This document shows positions 8,695 through 17,404 of a stretch of DNA of 64,000 nt, in pieces. The DNA is from CAYLYU01 sp964501925 (GTDB lineage Bacteria > Pseudomonadota > Zetaproteobacteria > Mariprofundales > Mariprofundaceae). Made by a program: the position numbers and the translations under genes. The notes beneath the pieces are model-generated. The model saw nothing but the letters and a program-made list of their open reading frames with translations, did not search any database and was not told the DNA's origin. Numbering within the stretch: the first letter of the stretch is position 1; every line of letters begins with the position of its first letter. The stretch spans positions 1 to 64,000 of the forward strand of contig CAZCTM010000005.1 in NCBI GenBank assembly GCA_964501925.1, in the 5' to 3' direction.

Positions 8695-10602
8695 ATGCCA
8701 CTGTTAACCCTGCATCACATCCACAAGGCCTATGGCCCGCAGATCCTCCTGGATAACGTCTCCCTGACAGTCCGCCACGGGTCGCGCATTGGTCTGATTG
8801 GCCGAAACGGCACCGGCAAATCGACACTACTGAAACTGATGGCGAAGATCATTGACCCCGACGAGGGTGAACTGACCATGCGAAACGGGACAAGGGTCGC
8901 ATATCTGGAGCAGTCCCCCCATTTCGCGGCGGACCAGACGGTCTTCTCGGTTGTCGCCGATGGCCTGGGTGAACTGGCAGCTTCCCTGAAGGCCTATGAT
9001 GCGGCCTTGCAATCCATGACACTCCGTGCAAGTGAGAAGGCCATGATGGAGGTGGCCAGGTTGCAGACCGACCTGGAGAGAAGGGGGGCATGGCAATACA
9101 AAACGAGGGTGGAAAGGTCGATCTCACGGCTCAAGCTGGAGGCCAGGCGCAAGATTGGTGAGCTTTCGGGAGGCTGGTTGCGACGTGTCGCGCTTGCCAG
9201 GGCAATCGTGGCCGAACCCGATCTTCTGCTCCTGGATGAGCCGACGAATCATCTCGATATCCCTTCCATCGAATGGCTGGAGGACTTTGTTGCGGCTTTC
9301 CCCGGGGCGGTCGTCTTTGTGACCCACGACCGTTACTTTCTCGATGCCGTCGCCGAAGAGATCATCGAGCTCGACCGGGGGAAACTGATCCATTTCTCAT
9401 GCAGCTACGCCGAATATCTGGATAAAAAGGCGGAGCTTTTGAGCATTGAGGAACGCCGGATGCGGAAATTTGATCAGTTGCTGGCGAGAGAAGAACGCTG
9501 GATAAGAAAAGGCATTCCGGCCCGTCGAAAGCGCAATGAAGGCAGGGTTCGCAATCTTGAGCAACTTCGCCAGCAGAGGGCTGCCAGACGATTGAGAGGC
9601 GGTGATATCGAGTTGCGGGTCAGCAGAGGAATCAAACCGGGAAAACTGCTGATTGAAGCGGTCGGGATTTCCCATGCTTTCGGTTGTCAGCAAATCGTCA
9701 GCAAGCTTAACCTGAAGATCATGGCCGGGGACCGGCTCGGGCTGATCGGACCCAATGGTGCTGGAAAAACCACTTTGCTCAGGATTCTTCTTGGTGAGAT
9801 CGAGCCGAACTGCGGACAGATCCGCCATGGTGTGCGCCTCACACCCGCCTTTCTGACCCAGATGCGTCACCTTGACCCGGACATGAAGATCAAGGACGTC
9901 CTTTTGCCGAATGGCGGGAATTATGTTCATCTCGCCGGTGTGGAGCCTCGACACGTGGTCGCCTACCTGCAGGATTTTCTTTTTGATCGGGAAAAGCTGA
10001 ACACCAGGGTATCCACCCTCTCCGGGGGTGAGCGAGGAAGGCTCTTTCTGGCCAGGCTTCTGCTTGAGCCGGCGAACCTGCTGATACTGGATGAACCCAC
10101 CAACGATCTGGACATCGGGACACTCACGGTCCTTGAGAAGGCGCTGGCCAACTACAATGGCACGGTGCTTCTCGTAAGCCACGACAGGGCATTCATGGAC
10201 AGGGTGGCCGCCCAGGTGCTGTCTTTTGAAGGTGAAGGTCGAATTGTTGCCATCAAGGGGGGATATTCGGATTATGCTGCATGGAAGACAAAGCAGCAGG
10301 CAGCTGTGGGACCGACCGCCAGACGGCCTGAGTCAAAACACAGAAAAGCCGGCAAGCCAAGAAAATTATCCTACAAGGATCAGCGAGAACTGGATGAACT
10401 GCCGTTCCTGATCGAACAGCTTGAGCAGGAACAGTCCATGCTTGGGGAGCGTTTCTGTCAACCAGGGTATTTTGAAAGGGACGCTGACGGATTTCGTCGG
10501 GATCAGGCAAGGCTGGCGGAATTAGACAACCTGCTTTCCGCTGCGTATGAGCGATGGGAGATGCTTGAGCAGAGACGGGAACGTCTGGCCGCAGACTCCT
10601 GA
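8695..10602 (+). CDS. uup: ABC-F family ATPase Uup
   Basis: Soluble twin-ABC protein of 635 residues, the length of E. coli Uup. ABC1 has Walker A GRNGTGKST near 36-44 and signature LSGGWLRR; ABC2 has GPNGAGKTT near 350-358 and LSGGERGR near 442. Both Walker B motifs carry DEPTN. A charged linker with many Arg and Lys (about 245-310) joins the two halves and a predicted coiled-coil C-terminal extension covers about 555-635, as in Uup. The family acts on ribosomes or branched DNA intermediates, and Uup loss raises precise transposon excision in E. coli. There is no membrane domain, so it is not a transporter. Confidence 0.92.
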   Translation: MPLLTLHHIHKAYGPQILLDNVSLTVRHGSRIGLIGRNGTGKSTLLKLMAKIIDPDEGELTMRNGTRVAYLEQSPHFAADQTVFSVVADGLGELAASLKAYDAALQSMTLRASEKAMMEVARLQTDLERRGAWQYKTRVERSISRLKLEARRKIGELSGGWLRRVALARAIVAEPDLLLLDEPTNHLDIPSIEWLEDFVAAFPGAVVFVTHDRYFLDAVAEEIIELDRGKLIHFSCSYAEYLDKKAELLSIEERRMRKFDQLLAREERWIRKGIPARRKRNEGRVRNLEQLRQQRAARRLRGGDIELRVSRGIKPGKLLIEAVGISHAFGCQQIVSKLNLKIMAGDRLGLIGPNGAGKTTLLRILLGEIEPNCGQIRHGVRLTPAFLTQMRHLDPDMKIKDVLLPNGGNYVHLAGVEPRHVVAYLQDFLFDREKLNTRVSTLSGGERGRLFLARLLLEPANLLILDEPTNDLDIGTLTVLEKALANYNGTVLLVSHDRAFMDRVAAQVLSFEGEGRIVAIKGGYSDYAAWKTKQQAAVGPTARRPESKHRKAGKPRKLSYKDQRELDELPFLIEQLEQEQSMLGERFCQPGYFERDADGFRRDQARLAELDNLLSAAYERWEMLEQRRERLAADS

Positions 10603-10655
10603 TGCATCAAAACAGGGAATGAAAGGCAAGGGCCCCCTTATCCCTGCAGCCTGGC

Positions 10656-11552
10656 TCATGGCTCCTGGTAGTAATAGTCGTATTTCTTCAGCAGCGTATC
10701 GGTAAACTTCCAGGCCTCGTTGAAAGACAGGCCGCTCTTTTCCGGAAAAATGATCTTCACGTACAGCTTCTTGGGATGTTTTGCCTTCAGGGTGCCAAGG
10801 AGCCGCTCCAGTCCGGACCTTGATATGGACGTAAAGCCCGACTCGCCGGGTTTCCTGTAGCCGATCCTTGGTCTGCCCCGGGACTTGCTGTAGCGAACCT
10901 CGATCACATACTTTCCTTTCGAAGTGCGGGCCGGTCGAACCAGCTTGTCATACTTGACCTTGAGGTTGGCATATTCTCCTTCCAGCTGACTTAGCTGCGT
11001 CTCCGCCTGCCGCAGTTGCGCCTTCTGGCTTCTGATCTCATCCTCATGCAGCTTCTGTCTTTCCTTCAGTTGCGCAAACTTCTCCTGCAGAAGCGCATGC
11101 TGGGCCTGCAGAATCGAAAAGTTCTCCCTGAGAAGTTCCAGCTTCCGTTTCAGCTCCGCATTCCTCAAGGTGGCCCGGGTTTTTTCAGTCTCGACCGCCG
11201 ACAACTTCTGACGGGCCGCCACCAGATCCTGTCCCAGACTGTCCCGCTCCTCCTGTTCGCGCATGAGCTGGAGACGAAGCATGGAAATCTCGCTCTCCGC
11301 TCCCTCAAGCAGGGAACGAAGGTTTCGCACTTTGGTGGATGAGCTTTGGGCCTTCTCATTTGCCAGTTGCTCGGCCAGCAGGGATGCCCTCAACTGGGAA
11401 ACCAGATCCATATTACGCACCAGAAGCACCAGCATGGCGATGAGAAAGATCATCACGATAACCGTCATGATATCCGTAAAGGATGGCCAGAAGGTCTCCT
11501 CGCTTTGCTGAGTGGCAGCGTTCAGGCGAAGATCGACAAAGCCTTCGCTCAT
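10656..11552 (-). CDS. ExbD/TolR-like protein with a long coiled-coil insert
   Basis: A 298-residue inner-membrane protein. After a short cytoplasmic start there is one TM segment at about 23-45, introduced by FWPSFTDIMTVIVMIFL. It carries an aspartate (D27) where MotB, ExbD and TolR keep the proton-carrying Asp. Residues 50-205 are a continuous Glu/Lys/Gln/Leu-rich coiled coil. The last 90 or so residues (GKYVIEVRYSKS to the end) look like a compact alpha/beta periplasmic domain similar in style to ExbD/TolR, with no OmpA-type peptidoglycan-binding motif. Its start overlaps the stop of the MotA/ExbB-like gene by 4 nt. The cargo driven by this motor is unknown. Confidence 0.75.
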   Translation of the reverse strand: MSEGFVDLRLNAATQQSEETFWPSFTDIMTVIVMIFLIAMLVLLVRNMDLVSQLRASLLAEQLANEKAQSSSTKVRNLRSLLEGAESEISMLRLQLMREQEERDSLGQDLVAARQKLSAVETEKTRATLRNAELKRKLELLRENFSILQAQHALLQEKFAQLKERQKLHEDEIRSQKAQLRQAETQLSQLEGEYANLKVKYDKLVRPARTSKGKYVIEVRYSKSRGRPRIGYRKPGESGFTSISRSGLERLLGTLKAKHPKKLYVKIIFPEKSGLSFNEAWKFTDTLLKKYDYYYQEP

Positions 11553-12529
11553 CGTCTGCCTTCATCCGGGAGTCGGAACCCTTCCCGGAGCAGTTGTCTG
11601 ATGGATTCCATCTGCCCGGACAAGGCCTGCATATGCTGGGAATTGAGCCTGTTGAACTCCTCGGCCAGAACACGTGTCTGCTGGTGATTCTGATCAATAA
11701 GCGCATGAACCTGTTCCGCGCTCCCCGCCAGATCCCGCTGGCTTGCCTGCATTTGTTTCGCCAGGGCATGCAGCGAATCAATCAGGCCCGCCACATGATG
11801 AACAATGGTTTCGGTCTGAATGTGGAAGGCGGGCATCAAACGGCTTAACGTGAGATACTCAACGGCACTGATCAGGTTGGTCTGGACATCGGTCAGCTTG
11901 GTAAAGAAATAGCTGAAGAACAGATAGCACACGATCGCCGTGATGGTCGTTGAGAGTGCGGTGGACATGCCGTGAATGATCAGGCCCATGCCGCCCGTGG
12001 CAACGCTGGATTCAAGGATGTTGGAGGCACCGATTAGGGCGATGGAAAGGGAGACGATTGTCCCGAACACGCCTGTCAGGATAAGGATGTTGTTGACGAA
12101 TTTCGGGAAGCTGTTTCGTGTACTCTCCGAGGCAACAAGCGTGGCGGCGAGTGCATGATGGTTGATCGGGGTATTCTTCTCATAGAGGTTGGACATGGCG
12201 TTATACCGCTGGGCGATGATGGAGTCAGGTGGAATGGACTCCAGAGGATTTCTGATGCCCAACTCCAGGTGATTCTCAAAGAGTGTCAGATGCTTTTCCT
12301 GCTGCAGGTAATAGACGAGGGAGGTAGCGATTTTGGCAAGGCCTGTCAGAAAGATTGCCAGGATAGCGCCATTGATGATCCAGCCCGTGTAAGTGAGCTG
12401 ATTGGCAAAGTACACCGTCTGAAGGAAATCCACCTTCCAGATGGCAACCACGATGACCAGTATGGCAAGCACCACCATCCTGATCAGAATGTTCAGACTG
12501 TAATTCCGCCGGAAATTGTGCAAACTCAA
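11549..12529 (-). CDS. MotA/TolQ/ExbB-type proton channel subunit
   Basis: A 326-residue membrane protein with four hydrophobic segments, at about 13-32, 47-73, 146-170 and 182-210. The last two contain the channel-like signature: GVFGTIVSLSIALIGA followed by GMSTALSTTITAIVCYLF, the small-residue and Thr-rich pattern of MotA, TolQ and ExbB. A cytoplasmic loop separates the pairs and a helical tail follows at 240-320. The ExbD-like partner overlaps by 4 nt, so the two should assemble as an ion-driven stator. No tonB, tolA or flagellar gene is adjacent, so the driven process cannot be assigned. Confidence 0.8.
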   Translation of the reverse strand: MSLHNFRRNYSLNILIRMVVLAILVIVVAIWKVDFLQTVYFANQLTYTGWIINGAILAIFLTGLAKIATSLVYYLQQEKHLTLFENHLELGIRNPLESIPPDSIIAQRYNAMSNLYEKNTPINHHALAATLVASESTRNSFPKFVNNILILTGVFGTIVSLSIALIGASNILESSVATGGMGLIIHGMSTALSTTITAIVCYLFFSYFFTKLTDVQTNLISAVEYLTLSRLMPAFHIQTETIVHHVAGLIDSLHALAKQMQASQRDLAGSAEQVHALIDQNHQQTRVLAEEFNRLNSQHMQALSGQMESIRQLLREGFRLPDEGRR

Positions 12530-12831
12530 GGCACCCCTCCTTGTACCTGGCTTATAAGCCGTGTCTTCACCTGCAAGGGATCGTTCTCCCTTTTAGCACA
12601 ACAAAAGACAATAATCCATATATGGATATTCGAAATTGCGGGAAACAGATCAGCCACTTCTGGCCCTGCAAGGTTATTTTCAAGCGGTTAATGGTGTCCG
12701 GACTCTGGCTGAACATAGCCGTTGATTGCGGCTGATCCATGCGGGCTGGATTGTGCGGGAGTGCCACATTCCGCAAGCCTGAACAGAATCAACGCTTTAC
12801 CATGCCTATGCTGACGTTATGCTTCGTCGCT
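12530..12831. promoter_or_regulatory. Divergent intergenic region between the proton-channel pair and mltD
   Basis: About 300 bases with no supported gene between two divergently transcribed units, so it should contain promoters for both. There are AT-rich stretches, for example around 12605-12640, but I cannot assign -35 and -10 boxes with confidence. The exact right border depends on which ATG starts mltD. Confidence 0.4.
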
Positions 12832-14439
12832 ATGGTGGAATCGGGGAGTTTACGGTGGTTTTTTGTGCTGACTATCGCTCTTGGGCTCAGCGCCTGCGCA
12901 AGCACAACCCCCCACCACGCCCAGCAGAATGTGCCCGGGGACGTTCAGTCCAGTTTCAACCTCCCCGACAATAAAACCGATCCTGTTCTGCAAGACAGTG
13001 CAACTCAGGAAACCACGGAATCCAAGGCCGGTGAAGAGAGCCCACCCGAAACCGAATGGTCGCTGATCGTACCGGGTTCCACCCCTGTAGGCGTCAACCT
13101 TGAAAATGAGCCCGAGATTCAGTCCAGACCGCCATTGGTCGTCACCGAGGGCCTCAAGCCGGCGGAAATAAGCCGTCTCAAGGCGGAGGCAAAGCGTGTT
13201 TACTGGAAACACTGGCCGGTCAGCAGCAAGCGATCCACCTATTATCGGCAAAGAATTCTGGATGTGTTTGATGAAATGAACGCGCCACCGGAATTGCAGG
13301 TCATCCCTATTGTTGAATCCGGATACAATCCCTACGCCATCTCCCCTACCGGGGCGATGGGTCTCTGGCAACTGATGCCGGGAACCGCCCGTCATCTTGG
13401 TGTATCGCGTGACACGTCACTGGACGGGCGGAGACACGTCGAAGAAAGCACGCGGGCTGCTCTCAAGTATCTCCTGTATCTCAAGAAGAAATTTACTTAC
13501 TGGCCGCTCGCGATAGCCGCCTATCATGTCGGTCCCGGCCACATGGAACGGCGCCTGCGCAGGAGACCCTGGCGACCTGAACTGGGTCTGAACCGGCTGC
13601 CAGCTCCCCGGATCACAAGGGCCTACGTGAGGCATGTCCTTGGACTTGCCGCCCTCTATCACGAAGACGTTCTGAAATTCCCTGATTTCATGCGTACCGA
13701 GGCACTCACCATTCAGGGGCCGGTGGATCTGACCGAACTTGAGCGTGCCTCAGGCCTCGATAAGACGTCCCTGTTCATCCTCAATCCGGGACTGGAGCAG
13801 AGCCAGTATCTGGCGGGCCCCATCACCTTTCACGCACCTGCTGACCGGTTAACCCTGATTCAGTCCAATATCCCCCAGGCCAAACCCAGATCCTTTTACA
13901 TCACTGTCAAAAAAGGGGACACGCTCTGGAAGCTCGCCAGACAGCACCGAACCACTGTGGCCGCACTGCGCCACCTCAATCCGGATCTTGGCAAGGTGCT
14001 TCATATCGGGCAACGGCTGAAGGTCCAGACGATGGCTACTGGCAAACTGAAATATGCAACCGCATCCAATCCCTTGCTGACATCAAGACGGGTGGTCCGC
14101 TACAAGGTCCGCCGCGGTGATTCCGTCTGGAGCATCGCCCAAAGGTTTGGCACATCACCCCGTGCCATCATCAAGTCCAATCAACTGGGGAGGAAACACC
14201 TGATCCGGCCAGGTCAGAGGCTGCTCATTCCTGCCTCCGGACGCTATGCACGTAAGGCCTCCTCATCGAAAAACAAACGTATCCGCTATGTTGTCAGAAA
14301 TGGTGACTCTCTCTGGAGAATCGCCAGAAAGTTTGGCACTTCAGTGAGTGCCATTGCCCGCACGAACAAACTGGGTAAAGATCATACACTTCGTCCGGGT
14401 GACAAACTGTGGATACTGGCCTCCGCCCGCTCCTACTGA
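12832..14439 (+). CDS. mltD: Membrane-bound lytic murein transglycosylase D with three LysM domains
   Basis: Lipoprotein that cleaves peptidoglycan glycan strands to 1,6-anhydro ends. The start at MVESGSLRWFF puts a signal peptide ahead of the lipobox LSAC; an open frame continues upstream to GTG or ATG codons at 12739 and 12802, so the start is uncertain. The SLT domain has the catalytic Glu162 in VESGYNPYAISPTGAMGLWQLMPGTA. It is followed by AAYHVGPG, the counterpart of the AxNxG motif. Three LysM repeats begin near residues 357, 423 and 484, each with a GDTLW or GDS-W core, and anchor the enzyme to the wall. The stop overlaps the downstream lipoprotein gene by 31 nt. Confidence 0.92.
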   Translation: MVESGSLRWFFVLTIALGLSACASTTPHHAQQNVPGDVQSSFNLPDNKTDPVLQDSATQETTESKAGEESPPETEWSLIVPGSTPVGVNLENEPEIQSRPPLVVTEGLKPAEISRLKAEAKRVYWKHWPVSSKRSTYYRQRILDVFDEMNAPPELQVIPIVESGYNPYAISPTGAMGLWQLMPGTARHLGVSRDTSLDGRRHVEESTRAALKYLLYLKKKFTYWPLAIAAYHVGPGHMERRLRRRPWRPELGLNRLPAPRITRAYVRHVLGLAALYHEDVLKFPDFMRTEALTIQGPVDLTELERASGLDKTSLFILNPGLEQSQYLAGPITFHAPADRLTLIQSNIPQAKPRSFYITVKKGDTLWKLARQHRTTVAALRHLNPDLGKVLHIGQRLKVQTMATGKLKYATASNPLLTSRRVVRYKVRRGDSVWSIAQRFGTSPRAIIKSNQLGRKHLIRPGQRLLIPASGRYARKASSSKNKRIRYVVRNGDSLWRIARKFGTSVSAIARTNKLGKDHTLRPGDKLWILASARSY

Positions 14440-16097
14440 TTCACCTGCGCCTGTTCTGGGTTCTGCTGGGCTTTTGCCTGGTCGCATGCTCCTCTGAAAC
14501 GCCACGGGAAGAACCGCCAACAACCACTTCCGAGGTGGAAACAACCCCTGCGATTCCCGCCAGGGGGGATCGACTCGTTTCGGCAAGCATTGGTGATGCA
14601 ACCAATCTGATCCCCATGATTGCCGGTGATGCATCCAGTCACGCCATCGCGGGTCAGATGTATCTTTCCCTCCTGAAATACGACCGTGACCTCAACCTGG
14701 TTGGTCAACTGGCGGAATCCTGGGAGGTTTCCAATGACAAGCTGTCCATCCGCTTCAAACTCAGACCGAACCTTGCGTGGACCGATGGCAAACCATTCAC
14801 CAGCGCGGATTGCGCCTTTACCCTCAGACTGATCCAGGATCCACACACCCAGAGTCCCTACAAGTCGGATTATGTCAAGGTGGTTGGATTTGACACCCCC
14901 GATGCCTTGACTTTCGTTGTTCATTACAACGAACCCTACTCCCCTGCCCTCTATTCCTGGGCCTCCCTGGCCATTCTGCCCAAACACGTGTTCGAACACG
15001 AAGACATCATGAACACCCCACTTTCCCGCAAACCTGCGGCAACCATAGGCCCTTACACGCTTGCAGATTGGCAGCCACAGCAGTCCATCCTTCTGCGTGC
15101 CAATGAAGATTACTATGACGGCCCCGTATGGATCACCGAACGTCTTACCCGAATCATCCCGGACTCAGCCACCCAGTTTCTAGAGCTCTCCGCCGGACAC
15201 CTGGACTCCATGACCCTGACCCCGACCCAGTATCGACGCCTGTTTCCCATCAAGCCCTATCTTGTGAAGCACTACAAGCGGTATAAATACCTCGATTTTG
15301 GCTACACCTATCTTGGGTTTAATCTCAAACGAAAGCCCTTTAATGATCCCCGTGTCCGTGAAGCCATTGCCTACGCCATCGACCGGCAGGAACTGGTGGA
15401 CGGGGTATTGCTCGGTCTGGGAGAGGTCATAGCCACCCCTTACAAACCGGGCACCTACTGGGTCAACAAGAACATTAAGCCAAGACCGTATTCCCTTGAT
15501 AAGGCGAAAGAACTTCTAAACAAGGCCGGATGGATGGACAGCGATGGCGACGGTATCCTGGACAAGGATGGGCGCCCGCTCTCCTTTACGATCCTGACCA
15601 ACAACGGCAACCGACAGCGTGCGGATTCCGCCACGATCATTCAGCAGAGGCTCAAGCAGGCCGGCATTGAGGTAAAGGTGCGACTGGTTGAATGGTCGGC
15701 CTTTATCGAGAACTTTATCAACAAACGCAACTTTGAGGCTGTGATTCTGGGCTGGGCACTCTCGCCGGAACCGGATCAGTACAGCATCTGGCATTCATCG
15801 CAAACAGCCGAACGCCAGTTCAATTTTCTCTCCTACAGCAATCCCAGGGTGGACAAGGCCCTGATAGAGGCAACCCGGACCTTTGATATGGCCGAGCGCA
15901 AGCGACTTTATGACCTCGTGCAGGAGGAAATCCACAAGGATGTGCCCATCGTCTTCCTGTACGCCCCCTACTCCCTGCCGGTGATCCACAAGCGTGTGCA
16001 TGGCATTGATCCGGCGCCGGCCGGCATCGGCTGGAACAGCGAACACTGGTTCGTCCCCAAGGCGGAGCAGAAGTACCGCATCGAGGTTACGCCCTAG
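14409..16097 (+). CDS. Oligopeptide ABC transporter substrate-binding lipoprotein (SBP family 5)
   Basis: Periplasmic peptide-binding protein, 562 residues. The N-terminus is hydrophobic and ends in the lipobox LVAC with C27 as the lipid anchor. Family-5 features include LAESWEVSNDKLSIRFKLR near the start of the mature domain, FNLKRKPFNDPRVREAIAYAID in the middle and the C-terminal IVFLYAPYS. The GTG start at 14409 lies inside mltD, giving a 31-nt overlap. Its permease partners are expected immediately downstream, but that place is taken by the metal-resistance island. Two matching permease genes appear only at 37583-39441. Confidence 0.9.
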   Translation: MDTGLRPLLLIHLRLFWVLLGFCLVACSSETPREEPPTTTSEVETTPAIPARGDRLVSASIGDATNLIPMIAGDASSHAIAGQMYLSLLKYDRDLNLVGQLAESWEVSNDKLSIRFKLRPNLAWTDGKPFTSADCAFTLRLIQDPHTQSPYKSDYVKVVGFDTPDALTFVVHYNEPYSPALYSWASLAILPKHVFEHEDIMNTPLSRKPAATIGPYTLADWQPQQSILLRANEDYYDGPVWITERLTRIIPDSATQFLELSAGHLDSMTLTPTQYRRLFPIKPYLVKHYKRYKYLDFGYTYLGFNLKRKPFNDPRVREAIAYAIDRQELVDGVLLGLGEVIATPYKPGTYWVNKNIKPRPYSLDKAKELLNKAGWMDSDGDGILDKDGRPLSFTILTNNGNRQRADSATIIQQRLKQAGIEVKVRLVEWSAFIENFINKRNFEAVILGWALSPEPDQYSIWHSSQTAERQFNFLSYSNPRVDKALIEATRTFDMAERKRLYDLVQEEIHKDVPIVFLYAPYSLPVIHKRVHGIDPAPAGIGWNSEHWFVPKAEQKYRIEVTP

Positions 16098-16104
16098 CTG
16101 GCGC

Positions 16105-16134
16105 TGGCCGCTTCAGGGTGGCACCAGGCGGCCA
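16105..16134. terminator. Hairpin between converging genes, possible terminator
   Basis: TGGCCGC at 16105-16111 is perfectly complementary to GCGGCCA at 16128-16134, with a 16-nt loop. It sits in the 60-nt gap between the stop of the peptide-binding lipoprotein and the stop of the converging NHL gene. There is no T-run on either side, so an intrinsic terminator is only possible. It also marks the left edge of the metal island. Confidence 0.35.
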
Positions 16135-16157
16135 TATTCCCATGGGCATGCTGCTTC

Positions 16158-17090
16158 TCATCGTCCCGGACGGAAGCGCAGGATGCGATGATTGCCCCAG
16201 TCAGCAATATAAATGAAACCGTCAGGGGACAGCGCCACCCCTGTCGGACCGGAAGATCGGCCTGCCACATCCCATGCGGCGAGAAAGCGGCCATCCCTGT
16301 CAAAGTGCTGGACACGGTGGTTATAAAAATCAGCAACAAACAGTGAACCGTCTGCCACCACGGCGAGCCCTGAAGCAATGCGGAAACGACCGCCCCATAC
16401 CCCCAGCCCGCCGATGCTTTGCAGGAAGCGGCCATCGGCATCAAATATCTGCACGCGGTTGTTATAGGCATCGGAAACATGGATGCGGTCATCCGGCCCG
16501 ATGGCAATGCGTGAGGGATAATAAAACTCTCCATTATGGTTTCCCGGAATCAGGAAATTTACCGCCGACAGTACGACATTGACCTTGCCTTTTTTGCCCC
16601 ATGCCATGACAAGCTTTCCATCGGCCGTGAATTTCTGGATACGGTGGTGGTATTCGTCCACCACATAGACAAGGCCCGTGGAATCCACCGCGATATCAGC
16701 CGGCACATCAAGCTTCCCCGGCCCGTCACCTGCTTCTCCCCAGCTGTCAAGCAGCCTTCCCTCGCTGTTGAAGCGGAATACGCGATCCAGGTCAAAATCT
16801 GTGACCCAGATACTGCCGTCATGGCCGATGCCAATACCGGCAGGCTTTTCAAACAGGCGCTGGCCAAAGCCAAGCAGGAATTTTCCGTCGGCATCAAATT
16901 TCTGCACCCGGCGGTTGCGCACATCGGTGACATAGACGAAGCCCTGCTGATCCACGGCGATATCAAAGGGTTCATCAAACTGCCCCGGTGCGCTTCCTCG
17001 TTCACCCCATGTCTGCATGTCTGCAGGCGTGTCTGTGCAGGCAACCAGCAGGCCGGCAAGCAACAGTGCGGACAGCCTTGGCAGTCTCAT
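16158..17090 (-). CDS. NHL-repeat beta-propeller lipoprotein
   Basis: A 310-residue exported protein. Residues 1-18 form a lipoprotein signal with lipobox LVAC (C18). The rest is six NHL repeats, each with a pattern such as PFDIAVDQQGFVYVTDVRNRRVQKFDADG, folding into a six-bladed propeller. NHL proteins bind partners or small ligands; some related propellers are enzymes, but no catalytic set is visible here. The start overlaps the stop of the HMA protein gene by 4 nt, making it the last gene of a MerR-controlled operon. A role in metal handling at the outer membrane is inferred from context only. Confidence 0.82.
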   Translation of the reverse strand: MRLPRLSALLLAGLLVACTDTPADMQTWGERGSAPGQFDEPFDIAVDQQGFVYVTDVRNRRVQKFDADGKFLLGFGQRLFEKPAGIGIGHDGSIWVTDFDLDRVFRFNSEGRLLDSWGEAGDGPGKLDVPADIAVDSTGLVYVVDEYHHRIQKFTADGKLVMAWGKKGKVNVVLSAVNFLIPGNHNGEFYYPSRIAIGPDDRIHVSDAYNNRVQIFDADGRFLQSIGGLGVWGGRFRIASGLAVVADGSLFVADFYNHRVQHFDRDGRFLAAWDVAGRSSGPTGVALSPDGFIYIADWGNHRILRFRPGR

Positions 17091-17392
17091 CGATGCCTGA
17101 TATCACGTGCGGTAAATCCGGCTTTTTCGACGGCCTGCCGGAGTTCATCATCGCTTACCCCGGCGCCCGGTTCCAGTTCAACAGTCGCCTTGCCGGCTTG
17201 CATATCAATATCGACACTCCCAACACCCGGCACCTTTTTCAGGTTTTTCTCAAGGCCATAGGCGCAGAACGGGCATGACAGACCATCCACCCGGATGATG
17301 ACGGACTGAGTTTCCACATCTTGCGCCGGTACGATGGTGACAGGCGCCGCCAGCAACAGGCCGGTTATCAATAAATATCGCAATATATGCAT
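17087..17392 (-). CDS. Periplasmic heavy-metal-associated (HMA) domain protein, MerP-like
   Basis: A 101-residue protein with a signal peptide (1 to about 24) and one HMA domain. The metal site is GLSCPFC, with cysteines at 40 and 43 in the loop where MerP, CopZ and Atx1 bind soft metals. The rest follows the ferredoxin-like HMA pattern, with VDIDMQAGKATVELE and a C-terminal AVEKAGFTA. It likely carries a thiophilic metal in the periplasm. It lies 12 nt downstream of the outer-membrane protein gene and overlaps the NHL gene by 4 nt. The Pro in the CPFC loop differs from the CAAC or CSTC of mercury MerP proteins. Confidence 0.88.
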   Translation of the reverse strand: MHILRYLLITGLLLAAPVTIVPAQDVETQSVIIRVDGLSCPFCAYGLEKNLKKVPGVGSVDIDMQAGKATVELEPGAGVSDDELRQAVEKAGFTARDIRHR

Positions 17393-17404
17393 GGTGAAAT
17401 CTCC

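Noticed and set aside
10656..12529. Zorya-type anti-phage motor
   Set aside because: The pair has MotA/MotB-like helices, but the B subunit lacks the OmpA-type wall-binding domain and no zorC, zorD or zorE-like gene is near.
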